From a virus: 62,006 bases of DNA. The translations under genes and the position numbers were made by a program. The stretch covers positions 1 to 62,006 of IMG/VR virus record IMGVR_UViG_3300028394_000083; one strand, 5' to 3'. This document shows, in pieces, positions 37,368-45,899 of this stretch (positions are counted from its first letter, which is position 1; every line of letters starts with the position of its first letter). The notes below the pieces were generated by a model. It made no database searches and was not told where the DNA came from. It saw nothing but the letters and a program-made list of their open reading frames with translations.

Positions 37368-37918
37368 TTTGTTTCTAACTTATCTATAATTTTTTGAACA
37401 TCATCTTTTTCCATTCTTCCGTAAAAGGTGGGTGCATTATTCATATTTATACCATTGATTTCTACTAAGGTAAGATAATTATCAGATCCTTTTTTTTCTA
37501 ATTCGGGACAATCAAAATGAGCAATCTCAAAAGAACCTGATATTTCAAAACTATCTATTATATATGCGTTGAAGAAGTTTATTTCTTCTTCTGTTAGTTT
37601 AGACTCATCGTATTTAACATTTATATCTGCCCAACTGTTAGTTCTCCATTTGTTCCAATGTTCATTTATAATATCAAAATCTAAAGTTATACAAGGACAA
37701 TTTTCAAGAGTATAATTAATATTAACTTTTCCGTTTGCACCTCCGATTCTTTTTAAAATATTTGGATTATCCTTGAATATGGTTTTTAAATTATCAACTC
37801 CTCCAACATATACTAACACAGAAAACAACCCATCTTCTTTAATCATATCATAAAGGCTTTGTTGAATGCTTTTTTTTAAACTTTCCTCTTTTAATATTTT
37901 TCTAATTATACTTTTCAT
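37364..37918 (-). CDS. cassette protein (MKxIIRKILKE type)
   Basis: 184 aa from the ATG at 37918, where the cassette MKSIIRKILKEES starts. The body includes CPCITLDFDII and EIAHFDCPELEKKGSDNYLT. Not recognised. It may be related to the 37920 product (both continue ESLK... with VKEDG/IKEDG). Confidence 0.72.
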   Translation of the reverse strand: MKSIIRKILKEESLKKSIQQSLYDMIKEDGLFSVLVYVGGVDNLKTIFKDNPNILKRIGGANGKVNINYTLENCPCITLDFDIINEHWNKWRTNSWADINVKYDESKLTEEEINFFNAYIIDSFEISGSFEIAHFDCPELEKKGSDNYLTLVEINGINMNNAPTFYGRMEKDDVQKIIDKLETK

Positions 37919-37919
37919 A

Positions 37920-38333
37920 TTACACGTAAATACCAAATAAAGTTTTTATTTCAATCCCGTGACGATCAAACAACCAATCTTTAAGTACCCGTTTTGCGCC
38001 ATTCGGACTAAGTTTAAATCCATTAAATAAAAACATAGAAAGTTCATAGTCAACCTCAACTACCTTTAGATTAAAAGGTATATCTAAAAATGGTCTACCT
38101 TCATTATTAGAAAAATAAATGGAAGTCCTACCATAATGTCTTCTTAACCCCAGCGAATCAATAAATTCCATTGGATCATTGTTAAACGCAAGTTTTGCCA
38201 AATCTTTAGGACCATTAACTAAATCTGCAGCAAATTCCCACCCATCTTCTTTAACGGTTTGTTTTAAAGTTTGTTTTAGATTTTCTAGTTTTAAACTCTC
38301 TTCTTTTAATATTTTTCTAATCAGTTGTTTCAT
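37920..38333 (-). CDS. cassette protein (MKxLIRKILKE type), first of minus-strand operon
   Basis: 137 aa from the ATG at 38333 (MKQLIRKILKEESLKLENLK). The frame is open upstream, but the cassette sets the start. Late-type TATTTATAA lies 16 nt upstream on the minus strand. Unknown fold. Confidence 0.72.
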   Translation of the reverse strand: MKQLIRKILKEESLKLENLKQTLKQTVKEDGWEFAADLVNGPKDLAKLAFNNDPMEFIDSLGLRRHYGRTSIYFSNNEGRPFLDIPFNLKVVEVDYELSMFLFNGFKLSPNGAKRVLKDWLFDRHGIEIKTLFGIYV

Positions 38334-38340
38334 AATAATA

Positions 38341-38349
38341 TTATAAATA
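38341..38349 (-). promoter_or_regulatory. late-promoter-like TATTTATAA box, minus strand
   Basis: 16 nt before the ATG of the first cassette gene of the minus operon, in the divergent region with the 38375 promoter. Confidence 0.45.
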
Positions 38350-38374
38350 GTTTGATTAAATAAAAAAATAAACA

Positions 38375-38382
38375 TATCTTTG
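38375..38382 (+). promoter_or_regulatory. TATCTTTG promoter box with short leader
   Basis: Ends 3 nt before ATG 38386; TTTG at 38351-38354 is the -33 match (20 nt away). Confidence 0.7.
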
Positions 38383-38385
38383 ACT

Positions 38386-39345
38386 ATGGAAAAAATGAAG
38401 CGGATATTGTTTGAAGAATTGGATTACCAAATACAAGGTGCGGACATATACAACACCAAAACGTCTAAATGGTTGATATTTACCGATAGTAAAAAATGGG
38501 TTTTAGAATATACAAACTCAAATACTCTTTGGTATAATTATACGTTTTTTAACAACACTCTTATTTTTTTTGGTATGGATTGTGCCGATGCCGATTCAAA
38601 AGATATGATTAAAGAATGGTTTGAATCAAGATTTTTAGAAAAAAATATTGCTCATGTTGCTGCTGGAACATCTTATATACCGTACTCAATAGTTGAAAAC
38701 GTAGTTCAAAATGGGGTGAAGCACACCTACAAAAAGAAAATTACGCGATTAAATGAAGTTGAAGATACCATTCAAAATGGAGTTAAATTAACGTTGGATT
38801 TATACAATCGGCGTGAATTTGAGGTTGAAGACACAGTTCAAAATGGGGTGAAATTAACTGAATTATACAAAGGAGTTAGACCATCCGCAGTTGAAGATAC
38901 CATTAAAAATGGTGTTAAAACTATGATGTCAGGAAGTGAGTGGTATCATAAAGATGAAGTTGAAGAGATTATTCAAAAGGGTGTAAAGGAGACTATTGGA
39001 ACACTACGACGAACTAAACTTGGGGTCGATGATATTATTAAAAATGGAGTAAAAGACACAGGTGCTAGACATCTTCGTATAAATCGTAAAGTTGATGATG
39101 CTATTGAAAATGGTGTTAAAGAAGTTAAAACACCCGGTGATGGGGACATTGAATCTACAATGGATTTTATGAACGAAAATAATACATTGGATGTCCAAAA
39201 ATTACTTGATGATGTAATTGAAAATGGTGTTAAAGAAGTTAAACATAGGTTGATAGAAAGTTATGAACAAAAAGATCATCAAGTAACCACATTAGAAATA
39301 TCACAGAATATTAAAAACGCAATTGAAAACGGAGTAAAAGAATAA
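38386..39345 (+). CDS. 22-residue-repeat protein (VEDxIxNGVK repeats)
   Basis: A 319-aa protein. Residues 1-95 form a globular domain (KWLIFTDSKKWVLEY...). From residue 103, nine copies of a core [VIL]-[ED]-[DEN]-x-[IV]-x-[NK]-G-V-K occur at 103, 125, 147, 169, 192, 214, 236, 274 and 309, the first seven with a 22-23-residue period. The linkers between are unrelated and variable. Such conserved short motifs on variable linkers suggest repeated binding sites for one partner. No family recognised. Own promoter of host type, so probably early. Confidence 0.82.
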   Translation: MEKMKRILFEELDYQIQGADIYNTKTSKWLIFTDSKKWVLEYTNSNTLWYNYTFFNNTLIFFGMDCADADSKDMIKEWFESRFLEKNIAHVAAGTSYIPYSIVENVVQNGVKHTYKKKITRLNEVEDTIQNGVKLTLDLYNRREFEVEDTVQNGVKLTELYKGVRPSAVEDTIKNGVKTMMSGSEWYHKDEVEEIIQKGVKETIGTLRRTKLGVDDIIKNGVKDTGARHLRINRKVDDAIENGVKEVKTPGDGDIESTMDFMNENNTLDVQKLLDDVIENGVKEVKHRLIESYEQKDHQVTTLEISQNIKNAIENGVKE

Positions 39346-39354
39346 AAAAATTAT

Positions 39355-39362
39355 TATATTTG
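39355..39362 (+). promoter_or_regulatory. TATATTTG promoter box with short leader
   Basis: Ends 4 nt before ATG 39367. Confidence 0.6.
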
Positions 39363-39366
39363 CATT

Positions 39367-39759
39367 ATGGAAAAAATATTATACTGTGTTAGAGGGGTTG
39401 CAGGATCAGGAAAATCAACATTTGCTAAAACATTAGGTGGGAGACACTACGAAGCTGATATGTTTTTTATTGATCCAATTTCGGGAGAATATAAATTTGA
39501 CGGATCCAAAATTAAACTAGCACACGAATGGTGTCAAAACCGAGTAGAGGGGGATATGATATTAAATATGGATAAAATTGTTGTTTCAAACACCTTCACA
39601 CAGTTCTGGGAAATGGAACCATACTTTGAACTTGCAAAGAAGTATGGGTATAAAACTTTCAGTATTGTTGTGGAAAACAGACACGGAGGTGTAAACCAAC
39701 ACGGAGTACCTGAAGAAAAAGTAGAGCAAATGCGTAATCGTTTTGAAATAAAATTATGA
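39367..39759 (+). CDS. P-loop kinase (N4BP2-like / polynucleotide-kinase type)
   Basis: A 130-aa protein. Walker A RGVAGSGKST at residues 9-18, then ADMFFID, FDGSKIKLAHEWC, VVSNTFTQFWEM and NQHGVPEEKVEQMRNRFE. This series matches the AAA_33/N4BP2L1-like kinase group, related to polynucleotide kinases. With the RNA ligase at 43811, it could heal 5'-OH RNA ends. It overlaps the next phosphoesterase by 4 nt. Confidence 0.85.
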   Translation: MEKILYCVRGVAGSGKSTFAKTLGGRHYEADMFFIDPISGEYKFDGSKIKLAHEWCQNRVEGDMILNMDKIVVSNTFTQFWEMEPYFELAKKYGYKTFSIVVENRHGGVNQHGVPEEKVEQMRNRFEIKL

Positions 39760-40409
39760 GTTTTAAAAAATTATTAACAACAGGAAAAGTGTGGATTACA
39801 AGTGATAATCACTACGGGCACAAAAACATTTGTCGTGGTGTAACAAACTGGCGAACACAAGATGGTGAAATACCTGTTGATTCAACAAGGGACTTTCAAA
39901 CAATTGAACAGATGAACCAAAGACTTGTTGATGGTATTAACCACTTTGTTGGTCAAGATGATACTTTAATTATGTTGGGTGATGTTTCATTTGGAGGATT
40001 TGATAACATTGGTATTTTTCTTGAAAGACTGGTATGTCATAACATTCATTTAATACTTGGAAATCATGATACGCATATTGAGAGAGACCGCGATTTTGTT
40101 AGAGGAAGATTTTTAAGTGTTCAACACTACTTGGAAGCAAATATTGAAGGTCGTGACTTTGTATTATGTCATTATCCTTTACAAAGTTGGCACGGACTTA
40201 ACAAAGGTGTGATCCACCTTCACGGGCACGTACATTTACCACCACACCGTAGATTTGGTAACGGAAAAAGGATGGATGTTGGTGTGGATGGAAACGGAAT
40301 GGATCCATACAGTATTTCTGAAATAATCAAAATTATGGATAAAATACCTGTTGGTTCTGATATGTCAGGTGATCACCATTTGGACGGGTTAGTTGGTGTT
40401 GTAGGTTAA
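39756..40409 (+). CDS. calcineurin-like metallophosphoesterase
   Basis: 217 aa. Metal-site blocks: ITSDNHYGHKNI, MLGDVSFGG, ILGNHDTH, LCHYPLQSWHG, HLHGHVH. A complete phosphoesterase set. Pairing with an upstream kinase on overlapping codons suggests joint action on nucleic-acid ends. The substrate is not visible. Confidence 0.9.
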   Translation: MSFKKLLTTGKVWITSDNHYGHKNICRGVTNWRTQDGEIPVDSTRDFQTIEQMNQRLVDGINHFVGQDDTLIMLGDVSFGGFDNIGIFLERLVCHNIHLILGNHDTHIERDRDFVRGRFLSVQHYLEANIEGRDFVLCHYPLQSWHGLNKGVIHLHGHVHLPPHRRFGNGKRMDVGVDGNGMDPYSISEIIKIMDKIPVGSDMSGDHHLDGLVGVVG

Positions 40410-40421
40410 ATTACAACACCA
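40389..40421 (+). terminator. stem over the gene end, possible terminator
   Basis: TTGGTGTTGTAG/TTACAACACCAA pairing spans the stop codon. It lacks a T-run. Confidence 0.4.
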
Positions 40422-40424
40422 ATA

Positions 40425-40435
40425 TATTTATTATT
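40425..40435 (+). promoter_or_regulatory. late-promoter-like TATTTATTA box
   Basis: TATTTATTATT directly precedes ATG 40436, with the first T at -11. Confidence 0.5.
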
Positions 40436-41662
40436 ATGAAAATCATTATAACAGAAAGTCAATTAAAGTTAATCAAAGAAGCGGTAGGTGTGCCAGAAGG
40501 AATTATGGACGCAGCCGAAGAATTATATGAGGTAATCTCAAATCACCTTAAAACAATTGAAGATAGGGAAGATGAATATAAATTTGTGACGGATGATATT
40601 AATTTAACTATTTCTGATTTTAATTTAGAAAGGATGAATCTAACTGTTGGTACTCAAGTCTATGATGGTTATGATGGTGATCCGGTTATTGCATCAATGG
40701 GTGTTGGTAATAGTTTTCGTTTTGACGATTCAATCTTAATGCAAGTTAATTTTCAGGACAATGAGTTGGATATTATGGTTAATTACGTGGTATCTGAAGA
40801 TTGGGAACCTGAAGAGTTATACGATACATTCACCAACGACGAAAACCACGTTATATCTGTTATGGCTCACGAATTAAAGCATAGGTTTGATAGATCAAAG
40901 AAAAGAACAAGTTTGGTTGGTAACTCCGCTCAATATCAAGCATTTTCTTCAGGAAGGTTAGATTTTGGTATTCCGGTAATCAGTGATTTTATGAGATATA
41001 GTTATTATATTCAATTAACAGAAAATTTGGTTAGACCAACGGAAGTTGCAACAAGAATGATAAAAAAGGGCATCACAAAAGAAAAATTTTATGATTTTAT
41101 AATGAATGATGAGGCGATGGTTGAGTTAAAGAAAATACAAAATTTTTCATATGATTATTTGATTGAACAATTATATGAACAAATGGATAGAATTAATGCG
41201 TTAATTAGTTACGCAGGAGGCAATCCAAATGAAATGGGAGATCAAGAAAAAGTAGTAAAAATATTGGAATTGGTGTATATTAATATAGCAAACCTCAAAG
41301 TAGATATATTTGATGAGTATATTGACAACAATAATGACAGTTTTGAAAGTGCGATTAGTCGTTTGTTTGGTGGTAGTATTACCAGTAAAAGAAATGAAGA
41401 AAAAGATAATGTTAGACGAAAATTTGTTAACTTTGTATCAAAATACCAAAATAGAGAAATAGACTTCTTTAAAGACGAATGTGAAAGATTTAATTACGAA
41501 GCAACAAAACTTATGAAAAAAATATCCAAAATATACTCATTGATTCCTGATGAGAAAGAACAAACAAACGAATCTATATTAAATTGGGACCTACACCAAA
41601 AACTTATGGAAAAAAGATATGGTAAAAGACCAATAGAAACTTCCTATAAATACAAAAAATAA
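40436..41662 (+). CDS. cassette protein with HExxH motif (metallopeptidase-like)
   Basis: A 408-aa protein. The cassette MKIIITESQLKLIKE ends in I-K-E before AVG. HELKH at 145-149, in ISVMAHELKHRFDRSKKR, is a zincin signature; a candidate third ligand region follows around residues 186-206. The C-terminal half is helical and basic. Probably a packaged metallopeptidase. Related in plan to the middle part of the 57436 polyprotein. Confidence 0.78.
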   Translation: MKIIITESQLKLIKEAVGVPEGIMDAAEELYEVISNHLKTIEDREDEYKFVTDDINLTISDFNLERMNLTVGTQVYDGYDGDPVIASMGVGNSFRFDDSILMQVNFQDNELDIMVNYVVSEDWEPEELYDTFTNDENHVISVMAHELKHRFDRSKKRTSLVGNSAQYQAFSSGRLDFGIPVISDFMRYSYYIQLTENLVRPTEVATRMIKKGITKEKFYDFIMNDEAMVELKKIQNFSYDYLIEQLYEQMDRINALISYAGGNPNEMGDQEKVVKILELVYINIANLKVDIFDEYIDNNNDSFESAISRLFGGSITSKRNEEKDNVRRKFVNFVSKYQNREIDFFKDECERFNYEATKLMKKISKIYSLIPDEKEQTNESILNWDLHQKLMEKRYGKRPIETSYKYKK

Positions 41663-41686
41663 TTTGTTTAATCAAATTTAATTTCC

Positions 41687-41694
41687 TACCTTTG
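41687..41694 (+). promoter_or_regulatory. TACCTTTG promoter box with short leader
   Basis: Ends 4 nt before GTG 41699, supporting that unusual start. Confidence 0.6.
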
Positions 41695-41698
41695 TAAG

Positions 41699-41878
41699 GT
41701 GAAAAAACCCTGTAAAGAATGTCCCCACTTTATTCGTAATCGTCACAACGATACTATTGTTGATTTTGCCAACAGAACCGGTAAGAAACACAATTGTCAT
41801 ATGACAGAAGGAAAAAAAGATTTGTGGAATGTTAAAGATAAAAAATTAGAATGTTATGGATCAAGAAAAAATAACTAA
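41699..41878 (+). CDS. Cys-rich small protein with GTG start
   Basis: 59 aa from GTG 41699. KKPCKECPHFIRN, HNCHMTEG and LECYGSRKNN hold four or five Cys/His positions typical of small zinc proteins found in many phages. The promoter box 4 nt upstream decides the start. Function unknown. Confidence 0.68.
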   Translation: MKKPCKECPHFIRNRHNDTIVDFANRTGKKHNCHMTEGKKDLWNVKDKKLECYGSRKNN

Positions 41879-42218
41879 ATTTGGAACTTACGTGGAAACT
41901 GAAAGTGCAACAAAAATAACCGGTGATAAGATCACAAGGTTTGTTGAGAGATTGAAAAAAATTGGTATTGATGTAAAACTATCAGGAAACTTTCCTTGGG
42001 TTTATATTGATGAAATCTGTGGTAAAAGAGTAACTGAAAAGTTTGAGGCAAATCACGGATTTACTTTAATATTTCTTCCAGGAAGAAACGATAGTCCACC
42101 ATCTGAATTTACGGATATTACAGAGATATTCAAACTTATACGAAAGTATTCAAGAGAAGCAAGATTGATTCAAATGATGAAAGATGATGAAGAAAATGGA
42201 TTTTATGAAGAATTGTAA
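41856..42218 (+). CDS. hypothetical protein
   Basis: 120 aa (MDQEKITKFGTYVETESATK...), alpha/beta; resembles small phage proteins with VYIDEICGKRV. Overlaps both neighbours. Not assigned. Confidence 0.66.
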   Translation: MDQEKITKFGTYVETESATKITGDKITRFVERLKKIGIDVKLSGNFPWVYIDEICGKRVTEKFEANHGFTLIFLPGRNDSPPSEFTDITEIFKLIRKYSREARLIQMMKDDEENGFYEEL

Positions 42219-42618
42219 ACTTTTTTTAGATGATGTGCGTTCACCAAAAGACGCAATAGGATTGGTTCCTGATAAACATAATAAGTTTTATTGGGAGAAT
42301 GATTGGGATGTAGTAAGAAACTATGATGAGTTCGTACAATACTTAGAAGTTAATGGTGTTCCTGAGTTTGTATCGTTTGATCACGATCTTGGTGATACTG
42401 CAATGGATGAATATTTTAGAAATGTTGCAACCAAAGGAACTTTGGACTACGACAATATCAAAGAGAAAACCGGTTTTGACTGTGCAAAATTCCTTGTTGA
42501 ATATTGTATGGACGAAAACCAACCATTACCAGAGTATTTAATTCATAGTGCAAATCCTGTTGGTAAAAAAAATATTGAATTATTTTTGGAAAACGCAAAA
42601 AAACATTTATCTTTGTGA
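42205..42618 (+). CDS. cyclic-phosphate-processing receiver-domain protein
   Basis: 137 aa from ATG 42205 (MKNCKLFLDDVRSP); starts at 42184/42187 are possible. Receiver-like blocks LFLDDVR, VRNYDEF, EFVSFDHDLGD, a cluster GFDCAKFLVEY and a terminal HSANPVGKKNI match the receiver-like domain predicted to process cyclic phosphates in RNA-repair systems (cPPhr). Suits removal of 2',3'-cyclic ends before ligation. Confidence 0.82.
   Translation: MKNCKLFLDDVRSPKDAIGLVPDKHNKFYWENDWDVVRNYDEFVQYLEVNGVPEFVSFDHDLGDTAMDEYFRNVATKGTLDYDNIKEKTGFDCAKFLVEYCMDENQPLPEYLIHSANPVGKKNIELFLENAKKHLSL
42608..42615 (+). promoter_or_regulatory. TATCTTTG promoter box with short leader
   Basis: Lies in the last codons of the previous gene and ends 4 nt before ATG 42620. 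Confidence 0.6.
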
Positions 42619-42619
42619 T

Positions 42620-42871
42620 ATGAAACTAATTAAATTAACATCCCATAAAGACGATAGTTTCATTTACGTTAATATTAATGAAATTGGACATTTTTACGAA
42701 GTAAAGGAAAGTCAAATGTGGCATCAAGGAGAACCAACAACAAAAAAACATACTGTGGTTGGTGTAACAACACATAATAACGGAGGATTCAAAGTTAAAG
42801 AAACACCAGAAGAAATAATTGAAAAAATTAGAATGATACGTAATCTTTCACCAACATACATAATAATATGA
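42620..42871 (+). CDS. small conserved-type protein
   Basis: 83 aa from ATG 42620 (MKLIKLTSHKDDSFIYVNIN). KLT...IYVNINEIGHFYEV...TVVGVTTHNNGGFKVKETPEEIIEKI is the pattern of a small beta-fold family common in phages and Bacteroidota, with no known role. The longer frame overlaps the previous gene. Confidence 0.72.
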   Translation: MKLIKLTSHKDDSFIYVNINEIGHFYEVKESQMWHQGEPTTKKHTVVGVTTHNNGGFKVKETPEEIIEKIRMIRNLSPTYIII

Positions 42872-43389
42872 ACTTAGATAAACTAACAATGGACGAACTT
42901 ATTTCACTACGAAATAAAATTGAATATAAAATAAATTCTTATGAAGATGGGTATTTGTATATCTGTTCTGTCCGTCAGTTCGGTAGTGTCTGGGAAGAAA
43001 GACCAAGTAATATATATGCTTTAAGAGAACTTTGTGATTCATATTATGGTGACAATGGTATTGTTGATGTCTATACCAACAATCCAAATTTAGAATTTCC
43101 TGAAATGGAGTTTGAAAACTATGGTGATGTTATGTTTATTAAATCTGAGGATGATTACAGAGAGTGGATTAAACACACTAAGGCTAAAAATCTTATTGAA
43201 GATGTAACACAACGACTTGATGAGTGGGATGAAAGTAAAAATTTACCATTTAAGTACCGTCCTTCTTTTGCTCCACATTGGACAAGAGAAGATGTTAGTG
43301 AATGGGTTACAGAGTTTGAAAGTAAGAAGTGGGATTTTACTGAACCAAGATCTATGAAGATAAATTATCTTGAAGACGACGTTGAATAA
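42868..43389 (+). CDS. conserved-type hypothetical protein
   Basis: 173 aa, acidic, with DEWDESKNLPFKYRPSFAP near residue 120. Overlaps the previous stop (ATGA). Not assigned. Confidence 0.68.
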   Translation: MNLDKLTMDELISLRNKIEYKINSYEDGYLYICSVRQFGSVWEERPSNIYALRELCDSYYGDNGIVDVYTNNPNLEFPEMEFENYGDVMFIKSEDDYREWIKHTKAKNLIEDVTQRLDEWDESKNLPFKYRPSFAPHWTREDVSEWVTEFESKKWDFTEPRSMKINYLEDDVE

Positions 43390-43404
43390 TTAAAAAATAA
43401 TTAT

Positions 43405-43412
43405 TATATTTG
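43405..43412 (+). promoter_or_regulatory. TATATTTG promoter box with short leader
   Basis: Ends 4 nt before ATG 43417. Confidence 0.55.
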
Positions 43413-43416
43413 TGAT

Positions 43417-43548
43417 ATGAAATATTTAGGAATTGGTTTGATTTATTTAGGGTTCTTTGGATTGATAGGAACCGCAATTTACTTTACAGGAAGTGGACAC
43501 TGTCTTTGGGCTTTATTATTAACACCTAGTTTAAAAATGAATGACTGA
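43417..43548 (+). CDS. 43-aa membrane peptide
   Basis: MKYLGIGLIYLGFFGLIGTA... has one or two hydrophobic helices with GSGHC between. TGATG overlap with the next gene supports translation. Confidence 0.6.
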   Translation: MKYLGIGLIYLGFFGLIGTAIYFTGSGHCLWALLLTPSLKMND

Positions 43549-43808
43549 TGGAATTAGAAAAATTTGAACAAGCAAAAAAAGTTAAAGAAACCCTTGATAG
43601 GTTGGAAACACAAAAGTCTAAATTAGAATATGCACTCAAATCTTGTTCTTTGGGTGCAACAATAACATACTCAAGAGGTGGAGAATTCCGAAGTAAAGGT
43701 GAAGTTAATATTTATAACACAGGATCAATTAGGGAGATGTTAACTAAAGAACTTGAGAGATTGAAAGAAGAAATGGATTTAGTAAAAGAAGAATTTGAAA
43801 ATATATAA
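43548..43808 (+). CDS. coiled-coil protein
   Basis: 86 aa with two charged helices (VKETLDRLETQKSKLEYAL; EMLTKELERLKEEMDLVKEE) joined by a Gly-rich hairpin. Two nt before the RNA ligase. Confidence 0.62.
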   Translation: MELEKFEQAKKVKETLDRLETQKSKLEYALKSCSLGATITYSRGGEFRSKGEVNIYNTGSIREMLTKELERLKEEMDLVKEEFENI

Positions 43809-43810
43809 AA

Positions 43811-44938
43811 ATGGAAAATCAAAATAGCGTAGCATACGTAGGAATAATAGGTTCAGTATCTGAAATACCAGGTGCTGACAACATAGAATTAGTTACTGTT
43901 GGTGGATGGAACGCCATAACTAAAAAAGGCGAATATAAAGTTGATGACCTTGTTATTGTTGCGACTACTGATGCGGTAATACCACAAAAATTATCTGATG
44001 GGTTAGGTGTTACTTCTTATTTAAGGAAGGGACAAAGAGTACGTACTGTTAAACTTCGTGGTGTTTATAGTGAGTGTTTAATAATACCGATGACTTCCTT
44101 GTCAGGTAAAGGGGCTAAATACATACCTGGCACTGATTTAATGCAAACACTGGATATAACTAAATACGAACCTCCAGTTAAAACCGTACAGTTAAGTGTC
44201 GGTGGACGTAAAGTAAAATACCATCAAAATCCTAACTTCAAAGTTTACTACAAGTTTCCTAACCAAAAGAATGTACCGGATATGTTCAGTGAAGAAGATG
44301 AGGTTGTTATAACTCGTAAGTTACACGGAACAAATACCAGATATGGAATAGTTAGAAAGAAGAGACTATCATTGTGGGATCGTGTTAAAATGTTATTTGG
44401 AAATCAGTGGGCGGCATTTGAATACGTTTTGGGTAGCCATAATGTTGAGAAAGGATCTGATTCACAAGGTTTTTATGATACCAACGTATGGGAAGAAGTG
44501 GCTATAAAATACAACATACGTCAAAAATTGTGGGATCACGTAAAAGATACTTACGAACCATTTGACTTGAGTGAAGGTGTTGTTATATACGGTGAGATAT
44601 ATGGTGCTGGTATACAAAAAAATTATGATTACGGATTAACCGATATAAAATTTGCCGGATTTGATGTCCAAGTTGATGGGGCATACCAACCGTACATAAA
44701 TGAAACTGTACATTTTGATTGTCTTCAATTACCACAAGTTGAGTTACTATACCAAGGTAATTGGTCCAAAGAGGAGCAAGATAAATATGTGTTTAATAAC
44801 AACATAGAAGGCACCAAAGTACCACACGAAGGTGTTGTTGTTAAATCGGTATCAGGTAACCGAGGAAAGGTGTCAAAATGTATAAATCCTGACTACAGCA
44901 TATTCAGTGAAAAAAATAACGTAGGTGACTCTCATTAA
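43811..44938 (+). CDS. RNA ligase
   Basis: A 375-aa ATP-dependent RNA ligase of the type with an N-terminal OB-like domain (Deinococcus DraRnl-like, Rnl5). Nucleotidyltransferase motif I is TRKLHGTN (K-L-H-G, catalytic Lys about residue 169); motif III/IIIa VVIYGEIYGAG and FAGFDVQVDG; motif IV HEGVVVKS; motif V GKVSKCINPDY. It joins RNA ends. Kinase (39367), receiver domain (42205) and HAD (49212) nearby complete an RNA-repair set. Confidence 0.92.
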   Translation: MENQNSVAYVGIIGSVSEIPGADNIELVTVGGWNAITKKGEYKVDDLVIVATTDAVIPQKLSDGLGVTSYLRKGQRVRTVKLRGVYSECLIIPMTSLSGKGAKYIPGTDLMQTLDITKYEPPVKTVQLSVGGRKVKYHQNPNFKVYYKFPNQKNVPDMFSEEDEVVITRKLHGTNTRYGIVRKKRLSLWDRVKMLFGNQWAAFEYVLGSHNVEKGSDSQGFYDTNVWEEVAIKYNIRQKLWDHVKDTYEPFDLSEGVVIYGEIYGAGIQKNYDYGLTDIKFAGFDVQVDGAYQPYINETVHFDCLQLPQVELLYQGNWSKEEQDKYVFNNNIEGTKVPHEGVVVKSVSGNRGKVSKCINPDYSIFSEKNNVGDSH

Positions 44939-44960
44939 CTTGATGGAGTCACTTTTTTTT
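44925..44960 (+). terminator. terminator overlapping the ligase stop
   Basis: GTGACTC/GAGTCAC, 14-nt loop, followed by eight T. Confidence 0.85.
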
Positions 44961-44984
44961 ATTAACTTTATAAAAAATTAAATT

Positions 44985-45251
44985 ATGCCTTACATAAATG
45001 TAAAAGTGGATTTGGATGAGGTTTACGACCAAATGGGTACGTACGATAAACACGATATGGCTGAATGGTTGTACGAAGATGGAATATTAGACAAACACCC
45101 AAACTCTGAAATAAGAAAAATGGTTAGGGGTAACGAAGAATCAAATGGAGAAAAAGAGTTAAGAGATAACCTAAGTAAATTATGGAACTCCCATTACCAA
45201 CTAACAAATGAAGAAGAATTATTAATAAAACAAATAGCAAATAGATTATGA
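44985..45251 (+). CDS. hypothetical protein
   Basis: 88 aa (MPYINVKVDLDEVYDQMGTY...), acidic, with DKHDMAEWLYEDGIL; resembles small phage proteins. Overlaps the next gene by 4 nt. Confidence 0.68.
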   Translation: MPYINVKVDLDEVYDQMGTYDKHDMAEWLYEDGILDKHPNSEIRKMVRGNEESNGEKELRDNLSKLWNSHYQLTNEEELLIKQIANRL

Positions 45252-45490
45252 TACAACCAGCAAGGGAAATTATTTATGGGGTATGTGATAAAACAGGAAA
45301 TTGTGATTCATACTTCGGATTCTTCAAAAGTTATGAAGATGCCCAAAAAGAAGTTAAAGTACAATCCGATAGATTAAAAGAGGATCTTGGATTGATGGAA
45401 ATTGAAGTTAAAGAAGATCGTGCGGTCTTAATGAAAACGGATAGGGTAGAAACGGTAGTAATAATAATTCACAGTTATGTCCTTAGATAA
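45248..45490 (+). CDS. hypothetical protein
   Basis: 80 aa with YGVCDKTGNCDSYFGFFKSYED. Alpha/beta. Not recognised. Confidence 0.62.
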   Translation: MIQPAREIIYGVCDKTGNCDSYFGFFKSYEDAQKEVKVQSDRLKEDLGLMEIEVKEDRAVLMKTDRVETVVIIIHSYVLR

Positions 45491-45689
45491 AGAAAAAGAC
45501 CCAATAGGGTTAAAGATCACAAAGTTTATAGTTGCAAACGTTTTTTGGTATTTGTTATTTTCTATAATTTATTGGAATATTGATTGTACTGAATGGTGGT
45601 TAGCTAAAGGTGCTTGGGGTAGATTTGTGCTTGTGGTATTAGAATTATTAATTTATGGAGGTATATTTTTAAATGGAAAAAAAAGTTGA
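45477..45689 (+). CDS. small membrane protein
   Basis: 70 aa with two hydrophobic helices (FIVANVFWYLLFSIIYW and WGRFVLVVLELLIYGGIFL). Overlaps both neighbours. Confidence 0.62.
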   Translation: MSLDKEKDPIGLKITKFIVANVFWYLLFSIIYWNIDCTEWWLAKGAWGRFVLVVLELLIYGGIFLNGKKS

Positions 45690-45876
45690 AGTTTTAGTTA
45701 GATTTGCTAACGAAAGTGTTTATTATAGTAAAATACTAATAGATCCATTAAAAATAGAAGATCCAATGATTTTTATTGATGAGGTGTTCTTTACTATAGA
45801 CGGTATTAGGGTAGCAATGAAAAAAGAAGATTGGAATACGTTAGAACAATGGAAAGAAACTGGAGAAGAGAATTAA
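45673..45876 (+). CDS. hypothetical protein
   Basis: 67 aa, beta-rich (MEKKVEVLVRFANESVYYSK...). Overlaps the membrane protein by 17 nt. Confidence 0.58.
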   Translation: MEKKVEVLVRFANESVYYSKILIDPLKIEDPMIFIDEVFFTIDGIRVAMKKEDWNTLEQWKETGEEN

Positions 45877-45899
45877 AAGAAATATTAAAAAAAAATAAT

